Assembly: GCF_037975245.1 (NCBI RefSeq)
Contig: NC_092567.1
Coordinates: 20,997,376 to 21,029,875, forward strand
Reading direction: 5' to 3'
Length of the DNA: 32,500 bases
Origin: Apostichopus japonicus
Lineage: Eukaryota > Echinodermata > Holothuroidea > Aspidochirotida > Stichopodidae
The translations under genes and the position numbers were made by a program. The notes under the pieces were generated by a model. It was not told the origin of the DNA. It ran no database searches and saw only the letters and a list, made by a program, of their open reading frames with translations. Positions 11,522 to 22,220 of this stretch are shown here, piece by piece (position 1 is the stretch's first letter; every line of letters starts with the position of its first letter).

Positions 11522-11867
11522 GGTAGGGTCACTGGCGGATCCAGGACCTTTGTTTGGGAGGGGCCAAAGTGGCATTAGAGTGATATGGGGGAGGGGTCTA
11601 AGGGGAGGGGGTGCCCCCTCCCCTTTGGAAAATTTTCTATTGCTGATGCCCTCAGGTGCAATTTGGTGCGACAAAAGTGTACAATGGTGATGTTAATTTA
11701 CTTCTAAAAAAAATGTTTCCCAGGTGTAATTTTCTAAAATATTTATAAAACAAAGTTGGGATCATCTTTCTCAAGAAATTTTATTTCTCATAGGTTATAG
11801 ATTTCTTACAACCAGCCTGTAACTGCAAAATGATGTTAAACTGTAAATCCTCATGCTCATACATTTA

Positions 11868-12380
11868 CATAGCTCCCAACTCTTGAGAAGGCAAATGCTG
11901 GTCCATGCCACGAATCGCCGTCCTGGGGGAGGGGTATAAGGGGAGGGGGTGTCCCCCTCCCCCTTTTGATTTTTTTTGGAATCCTGGTGATGCCTACATG
12001 TAAAATGGTGGCACTTAGAAAGGCTTTTGTCACCCAAAATGTTCTGAGAAATATGCATTTTTTTGTGTGTAACATCAAGAAATTGAATAGTAGGTGATAA
12101 TTCATTCATTCCCGCGGCATGAAAATGTTCGCTGCTCGCCCCAATGAAAAGAAATATAGGCTAATTTGAGGTCCAAATGATGCTGTAAAGGAGGTTTTAT
12201 ACTCTTTTATGCTAAATGCTAAAGAAATGATGGTTGCTAAGTCAAAATTTGATGCAAATTTTTTTATGTATACTTGACAATTACAATGCGGTTTTTTTCG
12301 GACGCTTATGCGGGTCAGCGGGTTTGGGTGTTAGAATGCGGGTCTAATTCCCGCGAAATGCGGGTCAGTTGGGAGCTCTG
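11868..12380. mobile_element. 513-bp inverted-repeat element within outer transposon
   Basis: Ends CATAGCTCCCAACT and AGTTGGGAGCTCTG are 13/14 complementary. The 6-base CATTTA lies directly outside both ends (11862-11867 and 12381-12386). Its interior includes a hairpin-forming GGGGGTGTCCCCC tract and GCGGGT repeats near the right end. The minus-strand frames at 11795-12109 lie across it and show no transposase motif. Duplication length of 6 differs from the 8 seen for its neighbours, so the exact boundaries could be off by a base or two. Confidence 0.65.
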
Positions 12381-12422
12381 CATTTAATTTTAAATCAGAA
12401 AACGAAAAGGTTTAGACTAGTC

Positions 12423-13500
12423 CAGGCACGGCGGAACGGAAAAATTATTGGGGGCTAATGTGTGGAGACTATCTAAGCGGAGCGCCACCATCGGTTGGCG
12501 CGGAGCGTACAATAAAATTTTAGGTTTTTTCAAACCCCCAGATGGCCGGAAACGGCACTTCCTGAGTGTTTTATGCTGCGAATACCTAGCCCTAAAATAT
12601 GGGTCTCAAGCCTGCAATTTCTCAGATTGCACGAGAAAGTCTGTAAAAACATTGTAATTTGTATATTCGATGGTGTTTTAAGAGAGTAGCTATTACTCGT
12701 AGTGTACTCGCAAGGACGTTTTTGAGTGTAGTAAGGGCAGTGGCGGAGCTAGGGGTATTGGTCGGGAGGGGGGGGGGCGCTTTCGACACTATCTAAGCGG
12801 AGCGCCACCACAGGTTGGCGCGGAGCGTACAGAAAATTTTTGAGTAAAGATACTCTATAGATTGTAGGAAATGACCCATTCCGGGCCTTGCTAATTTACA
12901 GATAAACGGAGAATAAATAGGTGTCATTGCCATTTTGTCGGAAAATTACACCAACAGAATATGACAAATGTCAATAGGTAGATGAGAGCGCAATAAAATA
13001 GTCAATAATCGCGAATAAGTAAAAAGTAGTGAAAAGCTGAAAAGGGCGCCAGCAGTCCCTTTGAGTCCGTCGGGGGGGGGGGGTTGCATCCGCCCCCTGA
13101 TCGTATGGACGCTCCGCCACTGAGTAAGTGGATGTTGGAGAACTGGCTGAAATGAGGCAAGTCATTGTCCTAAGACAAAGTTGTGTTGCGCATACCGGTA
13201 TACTCACACTCACTGCTTCCACTTTTCACGGGGCGTGAAGACGCGGTTGGGGTGAAAATGTGGTCTATAGCCAGGGGACGGGCCGAGGGTCCCCAGCATT
13301 TACTAAAATTATTACACCTATATAGTATACGTGTGCATCGGACAGATCGACAAGTATGCATTGAAAAATGGGCAGATGCACGTTTCGGAGCCTTGGTAAA
13401 TATTGGGGGGGGGGGCTTATCATGCATTTTCCCCCTCAACTTTTGCATTGGGGGGTGGGGCTAGAGCCCCCCAAGCCCCCCCCCGGTTCCGCCGCCACTG
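12423..13500. mobile_element. Middle-level hAT-like element, diverged
   Basis: Ends CAGGCACGGCGGAAC and GTTCCGCCGCCACTG form an imperfect inverted repeat; GACTAGTC flanks both sides perfectly (12415-12422, 13501-13508). With the 12738-13122 insertion removed it is about 685 bp. The segment 12469-12512 (ACTATCTAAGCGGAGCGCC followed by a hairpin) and the following GATGGCCGGAAA stretch match the interior of the 12738/14804/25636 family, so it appears to be an older relative of the element inserted within it. No transposase frame is visible. Confidence 0.8.
12738..13122. mobile_element. Innermost 385-bp hAT-like MITE, copy 1
   Basis: Begins CAGTGGCGGAGCTAGG and ends GCTCCGCCACTG. Flanks AGTAAGGG (12730-12737) and AGTAAGTG (13123-13130) match at 7 of 8 bases. 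Contains the hairpin GCGCCACC-ACA-GGTTGGCGC and G runs just inside both ends. Same family as 14804-15181 and 25636-26032. No coding capacity. Confidence 0.9.
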
Positions 13501-13644
13501 GACTAGTCTACCACTGCTATTCCTCTCGATTTTTTTAATTTCCAATCATATGATTTAGCGGATGTTCGGAAACACTTTTTGGCTCACCTTTGGGGGGGGC
13601 CATGGCCCCCCTTGGCCCCCCTTGGATCCGCCAGTGGGTAGGGT

Positions 13645-14170
13645 GAGGTGGGAGAGGGTACCGTACTGAGTAACAACCATACAACAGAATGGAAACATGT
13701 GATATCATAACAGAATGCAAAACAAAACTACTTTTATACAAAATCATGTACATAATGTTCTTAGTAATCATATACCAAAAAAATTATATATATATTTCTT
13801 TCTTGGAGAAACAAATGGTTGGTCAGTTTTCCTTCATTTTCTTATTTATTTATTTCTTATTTCCTCTTGGGGAATGAGAGCGAGCGGGGGAGGGGGAGAA
13901 AGAGATGTGTGTGTGTGTGTTGCATATCGAGGTTATATCCTGGGTGATTTGACTCACTTTATTATAACTAATGTTTTATTCGACAAGATGGTGAATTGCC
14001 AAAAATCCATGCATATAATAATACGCTTAGTTTCACAGTCTGTGCGTAGTAAGAATACATTTAAAAAGAAACTTGGGCTTGGCAAATGCCAATGCATGAT
14101 CGTTGGTTAATTGAAAACAAAAAGTCGTAATAATAAATAAATTATTACTTATTATTACTGATATTTAAGT
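13645..14170. other. No gene seen
   Basis: AT-rich sequence with a (GT)n run near 13905-13921. The open frame 13715-14110 crosses AT-rich and GT-repeat sequence and shows no domain. Confidence 0.55.
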
Positions 14171-14545
14171 GTAACATATCAATATCAACCATTACATGCT
14201 GATGTTAAATTACAACACCCTGATACTTTGTCGTAACATGTTGATATAAAATTCTGAAAATTTTGAAACGGATGGCACCGCCTATATGAACACCGATAGG
14301 GTCAAACCGAACTTCAAACGAAGTCTCAGGTTGTTCAAAAACATATATATTAATAATATTCTTAGCATGCTTATATTTAGCTGTAACATGTTGATATTAT
14401 TTTATGATATATTGATTTTGAAGCATAACATGTTGATTTTAATATCGTCGGGCATGCAGATATTAACGTGTAACTGGCTTACATTTTTTTCCTGACATAT
14501 ATAGGCAACTGATATTTTCTCCGTAGATTATGAAACAGATGGCGT
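14171..14545. repeat. Degenerate ~20-bp AACATGTTGATA repeats
   Basis: Variants of TAACATGTTGATATTA recur every 20-22 bases, clearest at 14233, 14383 and 14424, with weaker copies at 14171, 14192 and 14363. The array is interrupted at 14255-14350 by a segment containing GAAACGGATGGC, and a variant (GAAACAGATGGC) follows at 14531, which suggests a higher-order unit of about 275 bp. Confidence 0.6.
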
Positions 14546-14795
14546 TCCATAGTCGACGAACGAAAACATAATCAGATCTGGAGAGCGTTCATCATAATCT
14601 GCATTTTATTTATTTTTTTATTTATTATTATTATTAATTTTTTTTTTACTGTTCATTCGATAACGCGCTTGTACAAGCAAATCTGGTGCCAGTGCGTTAT
14701 CCCATGTGAACATAGTCTTGGCCAAGTCTTTTGTAACATTCTTCTTCTCGCGTGCAAAATGTACATGCCTCAGAGACCGTTTTTACCTACCACGA
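14546..14795. other. T/A-rich sequence, no gene seen
   Basis: TTTATT/ATT low-complexity stretch at 14604-14650, otherwise unremarkable. Confidence 0.5.
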
Positions 14796-14803
14796 TTGTG
14801 CTG

Positions 14804-15181
14804 CAGTGGCGGAGCTAGGGGTATTTGTCACTAGGGGCGAGAAAGGTCTTATGGGGCGCTTTCGACACTATCTAAGCGGAGCGCCACCAAAGGTTGGCGC
14901 GGAGCTTTAGAAATTTTTCTGAGTAAAGATACTCCCTAGATCGCCGGAAATTACCCTTTCTGGGCCTTGCTAATTTGCAGATAAACGAAGAATAAATAGT
15001 CGTTAGAGCATTTTGTCAGAAAATTTCACCAACAAAATGTCAATAGGTAGATGAGAGCGCAATAAAAAAGTGAATAATCGCGAATAAGTAAAAAGTGGTA
15101 AAAGCTGAAAAGGGCGCCAGCAGTCCATTTGAGTCCGTCATGGGGGGCATCCGCCCTGACTGTATGGACGCCCCGCCACTG
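14804..15181. mobile_element. 378-bp hAT-like MITE, copy 2
   Basis: Same ends and interior as 12738-13122 (CAGTGGCGGAGCTAGG to GCCCCGCCACTG). The flanking octamers TTGTGCTG and ATGTGCTT share 6 of 8 bases at the expected position, consistent with an aged target duplication. It is the only one of the three copies here that is not inside another element. The short open frame that covers its right end is not a gene. Confidence 0.88.
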
Positions 15182-15189
15182 ATGTGCTT

Positions 15190-15974
15190 GCCCACTGTAT
15201 TTTACATGCCCGAGGATCTGTCCGATATTATCAATCGAAAGCGTAGCCGCGGGCGTTCTCTGGGCAGTATATGCAAATACGGTGAACTAGCTATGTGAAA
15301 AAGAAAGGTACACTAGGCTGTACATACTTGGGTCTTAACAAGACTAATGTGAACACAGTTTAATACTTTGATTCACCAAGGGTACGTGATGTCTGCACAA
15401 TAGGTTTAAAAAGAAATGGAATGCGAAGAATCTAGCGCCCTTTCTTTCATGATTAGAACAATAGGTTAACGCTGAACAAATAAAATTCCTATCGCATTCA
15501 CATATAATAAGTATCTAAGAGGAATTTTAATTCTCATTCTATTTTCTTCTTTATCAGTTCTTTGTCCTTATCTGACCCCCTTTTTGTAATAAAACCTGTT
15601 TTGGTTTAGATAAAGATGGGTGCCTTCCCGTGTATAAAAAACAACAGGTGACGGCAAAATGGACACGATTAACCAAGGAAAATGAAATTCCTGTGCCTTT
15701 GTTTTGATAGACGAAGAGATTATCTCACGATTGTGTTTAAATACCTGTTCCTAAAAAACCGCTGTGAGACTTCGACTTTATAAAACTAGTTATACGTTCA
15801 ACTATTCAAAAACAACAATAACACAGCGACAACTGAGGCTTTTTTTTTATTATACTTGAATAGTTCCTGACCATGTTACACATGAGACCTATAGCCCTAT
15901 ACTACCTCGGATAATGAATGTTTAGAAGTGGAAGTGCGGTTTCTTGTCCAGTAGGAGCCCGCAGGTGGTGACAT
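15190..15974. other. No gene seen
   Basis: AT-rich, unique-looking sequence up to the U2-like head. No RNA gene or transposon ends recognised. I see no clear snRNA proximal element upstream of 15975. Confidence 0.5.
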
Positions 15975-16175
15975 ATTAGCTTCTCGGCCTTTTGGCTAAG
16001 ATCATGTGTAGTATCTGTTCCCTTTCAAGGGGAATGGTGATACACACCCGACGATGATCACACTGAGTCACAGTCCCGGTGCAAGGGGACTGGGGTTGAG
16101 AGCGGATCAGTCGTTCGGTAGTTTGGTTTTCGTGCCCCGGTTCTTTCCTGGGCGACTTTTTCTTAAAAAGTATAT
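15975..16175 (+). mobile_element. U2 snRNA-headed SINE-like element
   Basis: Positions 15979-16020 match nucleotides ~4-46 of metazoan U2 snRNA with one visible mismatch, including GCTTCTCGGCCTTTTGGC and the branch-point-pairing GTAGTA. The similarity stops at CTGTTC; the Sm site and the 3' stem-loops of U2 are absent. What follows is an unrelated body with a short CCCTTTCAAGGGG hairpin, GACGATGATCACAC, GGGGACTGGGGTTGAGAG and a CTTTTTCTTAAAAAG tail. The same body is found on the minus strand at 8620-10592. So this is a repeated element with a U2-derived head and not a functional U2 gene. SINEs with snRNA-derived heads are known (SINEU class). I see no clear target duplication. Confidence 0.75.
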
Positions 16176-17799
16176 AGCTAATTCACAATTCGGATGAACA
16201 CAACATTTTGGAAGAATTTTAACCAGCGTATTATTGAATATTAAACGAAATATCGATTATTATAACCGATCAAATTACTAAGTATTACTAAGGCGTGTGT
16301 ATGTGTGTATGTTAGGGGAGGGGGGGGGGGAAGTGTGTGAGAATAATTAAACCTCGTCCCCAACTTATTTACGTGCAGGTTGAACTATAGGGCTATACAG
16401 AAGTGAGTGAAGGGCCAGTGATTTAAAAATAATGGGGTGCGGCCCATGGGTCATTGGAGATGATTCCCACGCGGGGCGGGCGGAGGGGGGGGGGAGTTCT
16501 CCCTCAGAAAAAATCAAGGACTGGAAGAGAATATGGATTTTGGCGTCAATTATATGGTCATCAACACGTGATGTCGAATAACCAATCATATTACATATGT
16601 AAATTAGGGTTTATATATTGACCTGGATCCGGATGTCGCCGTCATTATCCGTGAGCAACACAAAAGTAAAAAGAAGAATAAAAACGAAGAGAAAGAGGGT
16701 GAAGAACACATCGACGAATTTATAGGCGGGTGCGTGCAGTACCGCTGTAAACTTTGTATAGCCTATACGCAGAAAGAGAGGTAGAGAGTATAGGACACTT
16801 TAAACGACACGATAACAATATAACAATTAAGACCTAGGCCTATTCGTCTAGTAATCACACCGGGCAGGAATGTTAAATACCTCCTGTTGGTTTATTCAGA
16901 GATTTGTTTCTTGTTTGTTTCAGGCTTATGGACACTTCCTATTGATGGCTTGTTTGCGACCGTTCTATTGGTGATAAATTCCAGTGATTAATTAGAGCGG
17001 GGAAGAGATCTTGGTCGTTCAAACACAATGTACTATCACCCGGCCGCCACCCCATAACTAAGTGAAAGGTCATATGTAATGAGAATAGGGGAAAGTACCA
17101 ACAACAACTACAAAAAAAAAGTAAGGAAGTGTATTGGAGCCATTTTGAAATATGTTGAGGGCCGCCAGTGTCAAATTTGGATCGGTCAAGTATCACTGAA
17201 ACCTCATATTTGGAAATGCGAAAATTGGAACAGATAATGTGCGTGTGTCAGTTTCCAACATGATTTTGACCCTGCAGGTCGGATGTATGCCATCCCTCTC
17301 CTTTAAATGGTGTGAAGACTCGCGCAAAAAGAAACGTCTAATGCCGGTAATCTGACCTAGTTTCGAATGAGGCGTAACAAAAGTGTTAGACACCACCATC
17401 GATCCCAGAAAATACGCACACAGCTTGCTACCTTCGGTAATTAGACACTACAGTGTACAGTCAGTACATACTGCTGCGGTCAATACCCACAGCACAGTGT
17501 ATAAACGATACAGCGATGGACATCTCAGGTCCAGCTAAATATATCAAGGTATCACGTTTCATTACTGTCTGCATTTTGTAGCGAAAAGCAGAAAACTTTT
17601 CAGAGCGCGGCACGCGGTTTGGGCGAGTCTTCAATGCCTTTAAAAGGTCACGAATTGTCAATATCTATAACCAAATAAGTCCGCTCAACGGAAGTTTCGA
17701 CACGATTGGCCATCACATTCTCTTACGTTAACTAGCGTTCTATAACATTAAGAGGCAGATACTATGATGAAATTGATACTTTCTAAAAGATACCATTTT
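16176..17799. other. No gene seen; G-rich tracts
   Basis: G runs at 16315-16332 and 16482-16497, a GT-rich stretch at 16293-16312, otherwise mixed unique sequence. Minus-strand frames at 16365-16589, 16939-17196, 17193-17399 and 17461-17661 are short and contain no recognisable domain. Confidence 0.55.
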
Positions 17800-17972
17800 A
17801 CACCCATTTAAGAAACGTTCACTTTGAACTCAGGGACATGCACTGTGGGGTACCCCAGGGTGCCTATCTAAGGTCCTCTACTGTTTATGATACACATTAA
17901 TTAAGTATGCACTGTATATTTCTTAGTGGCTCATACAAAATAGCTTGCTGGTGATGCTAATATTAAAAAAAA
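17800..17972 (+). pseudogene. Relic of LINE reverse-transcriptase core
   Basis: Translating forward gives ELRDMHCGVPQGAYL (to about 17870), then after a one-base frame shift GPLLFMIHIN (17872-17901), and, still in that second frame, LAGDANI (17944-17964). These correspond in order and spacing to the non-LTR reverse-transcriptase motif VPQGSxLGPLLFxIYINDL and the catalytic motif xxADDxxx, where the relic has GD in place of DD. Stop codons and the frame shift show it is dead. Clade not assignable from this length. A small DNA transposon inserted just downstream (17981). Confidence 0.75.
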
Positions 17973-17980
17973 CTATAGTG

Positions 17981-18342
17981 CTGGGGTGGGCAACCTACGG
18001 CCCGCGGGCCACACGCGGCCCGCCAGTGATTTTTTTGCGGCCCGTGAGATGTCTCAAGAAAAAGAAAAAAATCAATCTATTTTAAATCATCACAAAAAAA
18101 CGAGCTAGCTGCTTAGAATTTATCGGCACTAATGATGTTGTCAGTTAGGCCTATTATCCCCATTCATTATCAACTGTAATGACATGTTTTTGTGAATACA
18201 GATTAAGGACACACACCTATTGCTTGAAAGCCCTCGGAATCAAAAGTTTGAAATCAACAACAGATTGTTGGTTAGGTGCGGCCCAGTCAATTTTTCACTC
18301 CTTATATCTGGCCCATTCATTCAAAAAGGTTGCCCGACCCTG
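17981..18342. mobile_element. 362-bp hAT-like MITE with perfect TSD
   Basis: Left end CTGGGGTGGGCAACC, right end GGTTGCCCGACCCTG (one mismatch in the inverted repeat), and CTATAGTG perfectly duplicated at 17973-17980 and 18343-18350. The ends and the subterminal ACGGCCCGCGGGCCAC are typical of hAT/Charlie-type elements whose ends read CAGGGGTGGGCAACC. The plus-strand frame at 18179-18379 lies over the right half and has no transposase motif. Confidence 0.92.
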
Positions 18343-18350
18343 CTATAGTG

Positions 18351-19311
18351 TAACAGAAGTTACCAGACTTCAACCCTAAGTAACGAATCAACGGAAGCCT
18401 CTAAGAGACTGACAACTAAAATTATTCACATTCTAAATCTGTTATTTTTTTTAACTCTTTCCTTATGTCCTTAACTCAACCGTTGAAGGAACGTGTATAT
18501 TATGTTCGCCTATTTATTTGAAAACGTTTAAATTCCACGAAATAATGGATCTTACTGAAGGGATATAGTCTAAGTTTAAAGACAGTCAGTGAATCCGCGT
18601 CCATGACAGACAAAAAACAACCATCAGGTATGTGTCCTCCAAATACCAAAAGGATTTACAACAAATCTTACAATAGCTCTATACATGCTTCTATAGTCAA
18701 AGAAAGACAAGTGCACCAAACAAGACTCACACTTTGTAAATACCTTCCCTTTCTTAGCGATAAACACTTTACTGAGTCCACTGAAAACACGGACGTCAAA
18801 CAAAATTCCGATGTGCTCACATCGATTATAGTTAAAAAACAAAAACGAAAAAACAAGTGTATACAGTCATATATGGTAAAAACCATTTTCTTCTTAGTTA
18901 TCCTCTTGAAACTCAGTTTGAAAGTAACTGTACTATAGAAATACTTTAAACTGTCCTTTTCGTTCGGCAATTGACCTATAGGATCTTCGCAAACAAATCA
19001 GCGAATCAAAAATATTGATAAATATTTATATATGTATATATAAATAAGGCAATTAATACCTAACTTCATCGAGAAATGCTCTGGAATGAAAAACAGACTT
19101 CAGCATGGCATTAATAGAGGATTTAATAAATTTAGGGTTAGTGTCTTCATAAATTTATACTGCACTTTAATAACTTTATCTTCTTAAGACCGAAACATGT
19201 TTATAAAAAAAAACACTGCATAAAGCCATCATTATTGTCCTTCTGACCAGTTAGCTCCATGGTCTGACACATCAGGGGGATGGGGGGGGCATGGTCTGTT
19301 CTGCCTACGGC
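18351..19311. other. No gene seen
   Basis: AT-rich. Overlapping frames on both strands at 18603-18970 (100-111 codons) are Lys/Ser-rich or Phe/Ser-rich and match nothing I know. A G run lies at 19275-19289. Confidence 0.5.
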
Positions 19312-19580
19312 CTCTCACTCACTCACTCACTCACTCACTCACTCACTCACTCACTCACTCACTCACTCACTCACTCACTCACTCACTCACTCACTCACTC
19401 ACTCACTCACTCACTCACTCACTCACTCACTCACTCACTCACTCACTCACTCACTCACTCACTCACTCACTCACTCACTCACTCACTCACTCACTCACTC
19501 ACTCACTCACTCACTCACTCACTCACTCACTCACTCACTCACTCACTCACTCACTCACTCACTCACTCACTCACTCACTC
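19312..19580 (-). repeat. (GAGT)n array, 3' tail of a LINE
   Basis: About 67 nearly perfect copies of CACT on the plus strand (GAGT on the minus strand). It begins exactly where the LINE coding sequence ends; the stop codon TGA of that frame is formed by the first repeat units. Probably the 3' terminal repeat of the retrotransposon, later expanded. The Leu-Thr-His-Ser open frames are artefacts of the tetranucleotide. Confidence 0.9.
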
Positions 19581-19892
19581 AGTCCCATGACTGTGAAGTC
19601 GTCGGGGAGACATAACGGTTGCAGCTGACATCGTCCTCCATGCAGATTTGTTAGCAGCAGTGGCGAGCAGGTCTTGTATGTCCAAGCCGCTCCAGTCCTT
19701 CACGTTGTCGGACCAGTTTCTCCTCTGACGTCCTCGTCTGCGACCTCCCTCCACAGTGCCCTGGAGTATTACCTTGGAGATGCTGTCATGCCTTGTGACG
19801 TGGCCAAACCACGCCAATTTCCGGCGTTTGACTGTTGACAGGAGTGGTTCATATGGGCCCACCAGGTCTCCGACCGTTTCTTGAACATGGGT
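19575..19892 (-). pseudogene. LINE C-terminal fragment (5'-truncated)
   Basis: The minus-strand frame is open from about 19892 to the stop at 19577-19575. The translation contains VGPYEPLLSTVKRRKLAWFG, HVTRHDSISKVILQG, and GGRRRGRQRRNWSDNVKDW, the signature of the region after the reverse-transcriptase domain in many non-LTR retrotransposons. The palm domain is not present, so the copy is 5'-truncated, as most LINE copies are. The intact frame over more than 100 codons implies a fairly recent insertion. Internal methionine at 19862 is not a true start. Confidence 0.85.
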
Positions 19893-20575
<683 letters not shown>

Positions 20576-21889
20576 TTCAGGAGATTTCGTCATATACATT
20601 TACCGCAAATGTTAATATTATGCACAGTATATACAACTTTACCTTTGGAAACAGGTATATAGCCTACTCTGTAAAAGACGGACATGGGAAATTCCCATTC
20701 AATTTAATAACAAACACAAATTCAAGAACATGAGCTTTTATAGTCTGTTTTGGGTATTTTTGTTTTTCCCTTGCAAGGAAGATTTAACAACCCTTACAAT
20801 AAATTCGTGAACGCAAGAAATTAAACAACCAATTATGACGTACAACGTTTTTTATATCATAGGTGTAAGTCATTGCAAGAAACAATATGGTTTATATACT
20901 AATAACATCTGTTTGCGATAAAATGTCAAACTGAGATAAGTGGAAACAAATAAAAACTCGATTTTTGAACTCGATTTTGTTTCTCCCTTTGTTCAGGCAA
21001 TATACCCTCCCGGACTGTCGACAAGTCATATGAAGGCTGAACCGAAGACATTTTACAGCAAATATTCTAAATTTAGATATGATAGCATTACACTATACAA
21101 CGCCATTTGGAACGGCTATTACTAGTTAAGCTAGAAATAATTGTATACGCTTGAATAGCCTATGTTTATAATATAGGTGGGCAAAATGCTGCCCTCTTTA
21201 GAAAATTTTCGTAAAGTCGAGAGATTTTCAAAATCCGGATCCAGAACCAGACCCATTATGACAAGCGAGTACATGAGATATATTTACTTAAGAGGAGTTT
21301 TGTACAGAGGTATGTGGCCTTCTTGTGATGGCCATTTCCCACAAAAAAAAGACAGAAAAACAATGCGAATATCAAACCGTCTGATATTTTGTTTGACCAT
21401 GTCTAGTTTCATGTCAGTAATGTACATACTTGCTGAACTATACCTGTTGCGGTCAGTGGTTTAGGTACAAAACTTCACTACTGTTGCCCACATAACCCAT
21501 TTCGTGCACCCCCCCCCCCCCGTCCGTGGTTTATACGTTATTATAACATATAATGAACCTTATTTTTTATTAGGAAGGGAGGGTGGCGGCGGGGGGGGGG
21601 GGGGTCTGACACCCACAAAGAAGTTTACGTGGTTAGGCCCCTGAGTGGCACCATACTCAAAATTTAAAACACAAACTGAAAACATACTAAGGTATATATG
21701 TTGAAATGATATATATCACTTTATTCCACTAAATCACACACATCAGGAACGAATCAGTTTAACCTTTAAATGACCTTAAAGGTCCAAAATAAAAAAAATC
21801 ACTGTAAACTTGTATAGGACACCAACATTTTCTGTACTGTGCTGGCCATTTATGATACCAGAATACGGTTATATGGGAGCAGCTCACTT
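20576..21889. other. No gene seen; C and G runs
   Basis: Two frames (20940-21125 and 21177-21464) show no recognisable motif. A C run (about 21509-21522) and a G run (21587-21604) face each other about 70 bases apart and could pair as a hairpin. Confidence 0.5.
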
Positions 21890-21897
21890 GGTGTAAT

Positions 21898-22212
21898 CAG
21901 GCGCGTAGCAAAGGGGGGGGGGCGAAGTGGGCGACCGCCCACCCCACCCCCCCCCCCTTGAGCATATTTTTTGTACGTTTTAATGATATCGCTAGTAATT
22001 TCAAAATAGAAAATGCTTAGTTGCAACTTGCAAGGCATGGGAAGTGCCATTTCCAGCGATCTTGGAGGCATTTTCGGCCAAAATGTTCTTGTACGCTTCG
22101 CGCCAACTCATAGTGGCGCTACGCTTTGATAGTTTCCAATGCCGAATCTACGGCTCTGATAATGTTCATACAGGTTTGCCCCTCCCTTGGCAAATTCCTC
22201 GCTACGCGCCTG
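21898..22212. mobile_element. 315-bp hAT-like MITE with perfect TSD
   Basis: Ends CAGGCGCGTAGCAAAG and TCGCTACGCGCCTG form an inverted repeat, flanked by a perfect GGTGTAAT duplication (21890-21897 and 22213-22220). G and C runs lie just inside the left end. No coding capacity. Its ends differ from those of the CAGTGGCGGA group, so it is a separate family. Confidence 0.92.
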
Positions 22213-22220
22213 GGTGTAAT

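Larger units (their letters stand above)
11530..13636. mobile_element. Outer 8-bp-TSD transposon hosting a nest
   Basis: Left end CACTGGCGGATCCAGG, right end CCTTGGATCCGCCAGTG: an imperfect terminal inverted repeat. GGTAGGGT flanks it perfectly on both sides (11522-11529 and 13637-13644). The 8-bp duplication and the end sequence are hAT-like. After removing the two elements inserted in it (11868-12380 and 12423-13500) it is about 500 bp, far too small for a transposase, so it is non-autonomous. Its left part contains GGGGAGGGGGTGCCCCCTCC, a strong hairpin, which also occurs in variant form inside the 11868 element. Confidence 0.85.

Noticed and set aside
15975-16175. Functional U2 snRNA gene
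   Set aside because: Similarity ends after ~46 nucleotides; the Sm site and 3' stem-loops are absent and the body is a repeat.
19280-19615. Open frames of Leu-Thr-His-Ser repeats
   Set aside because: Product of the (CACT)n array that forms the LINE tail.
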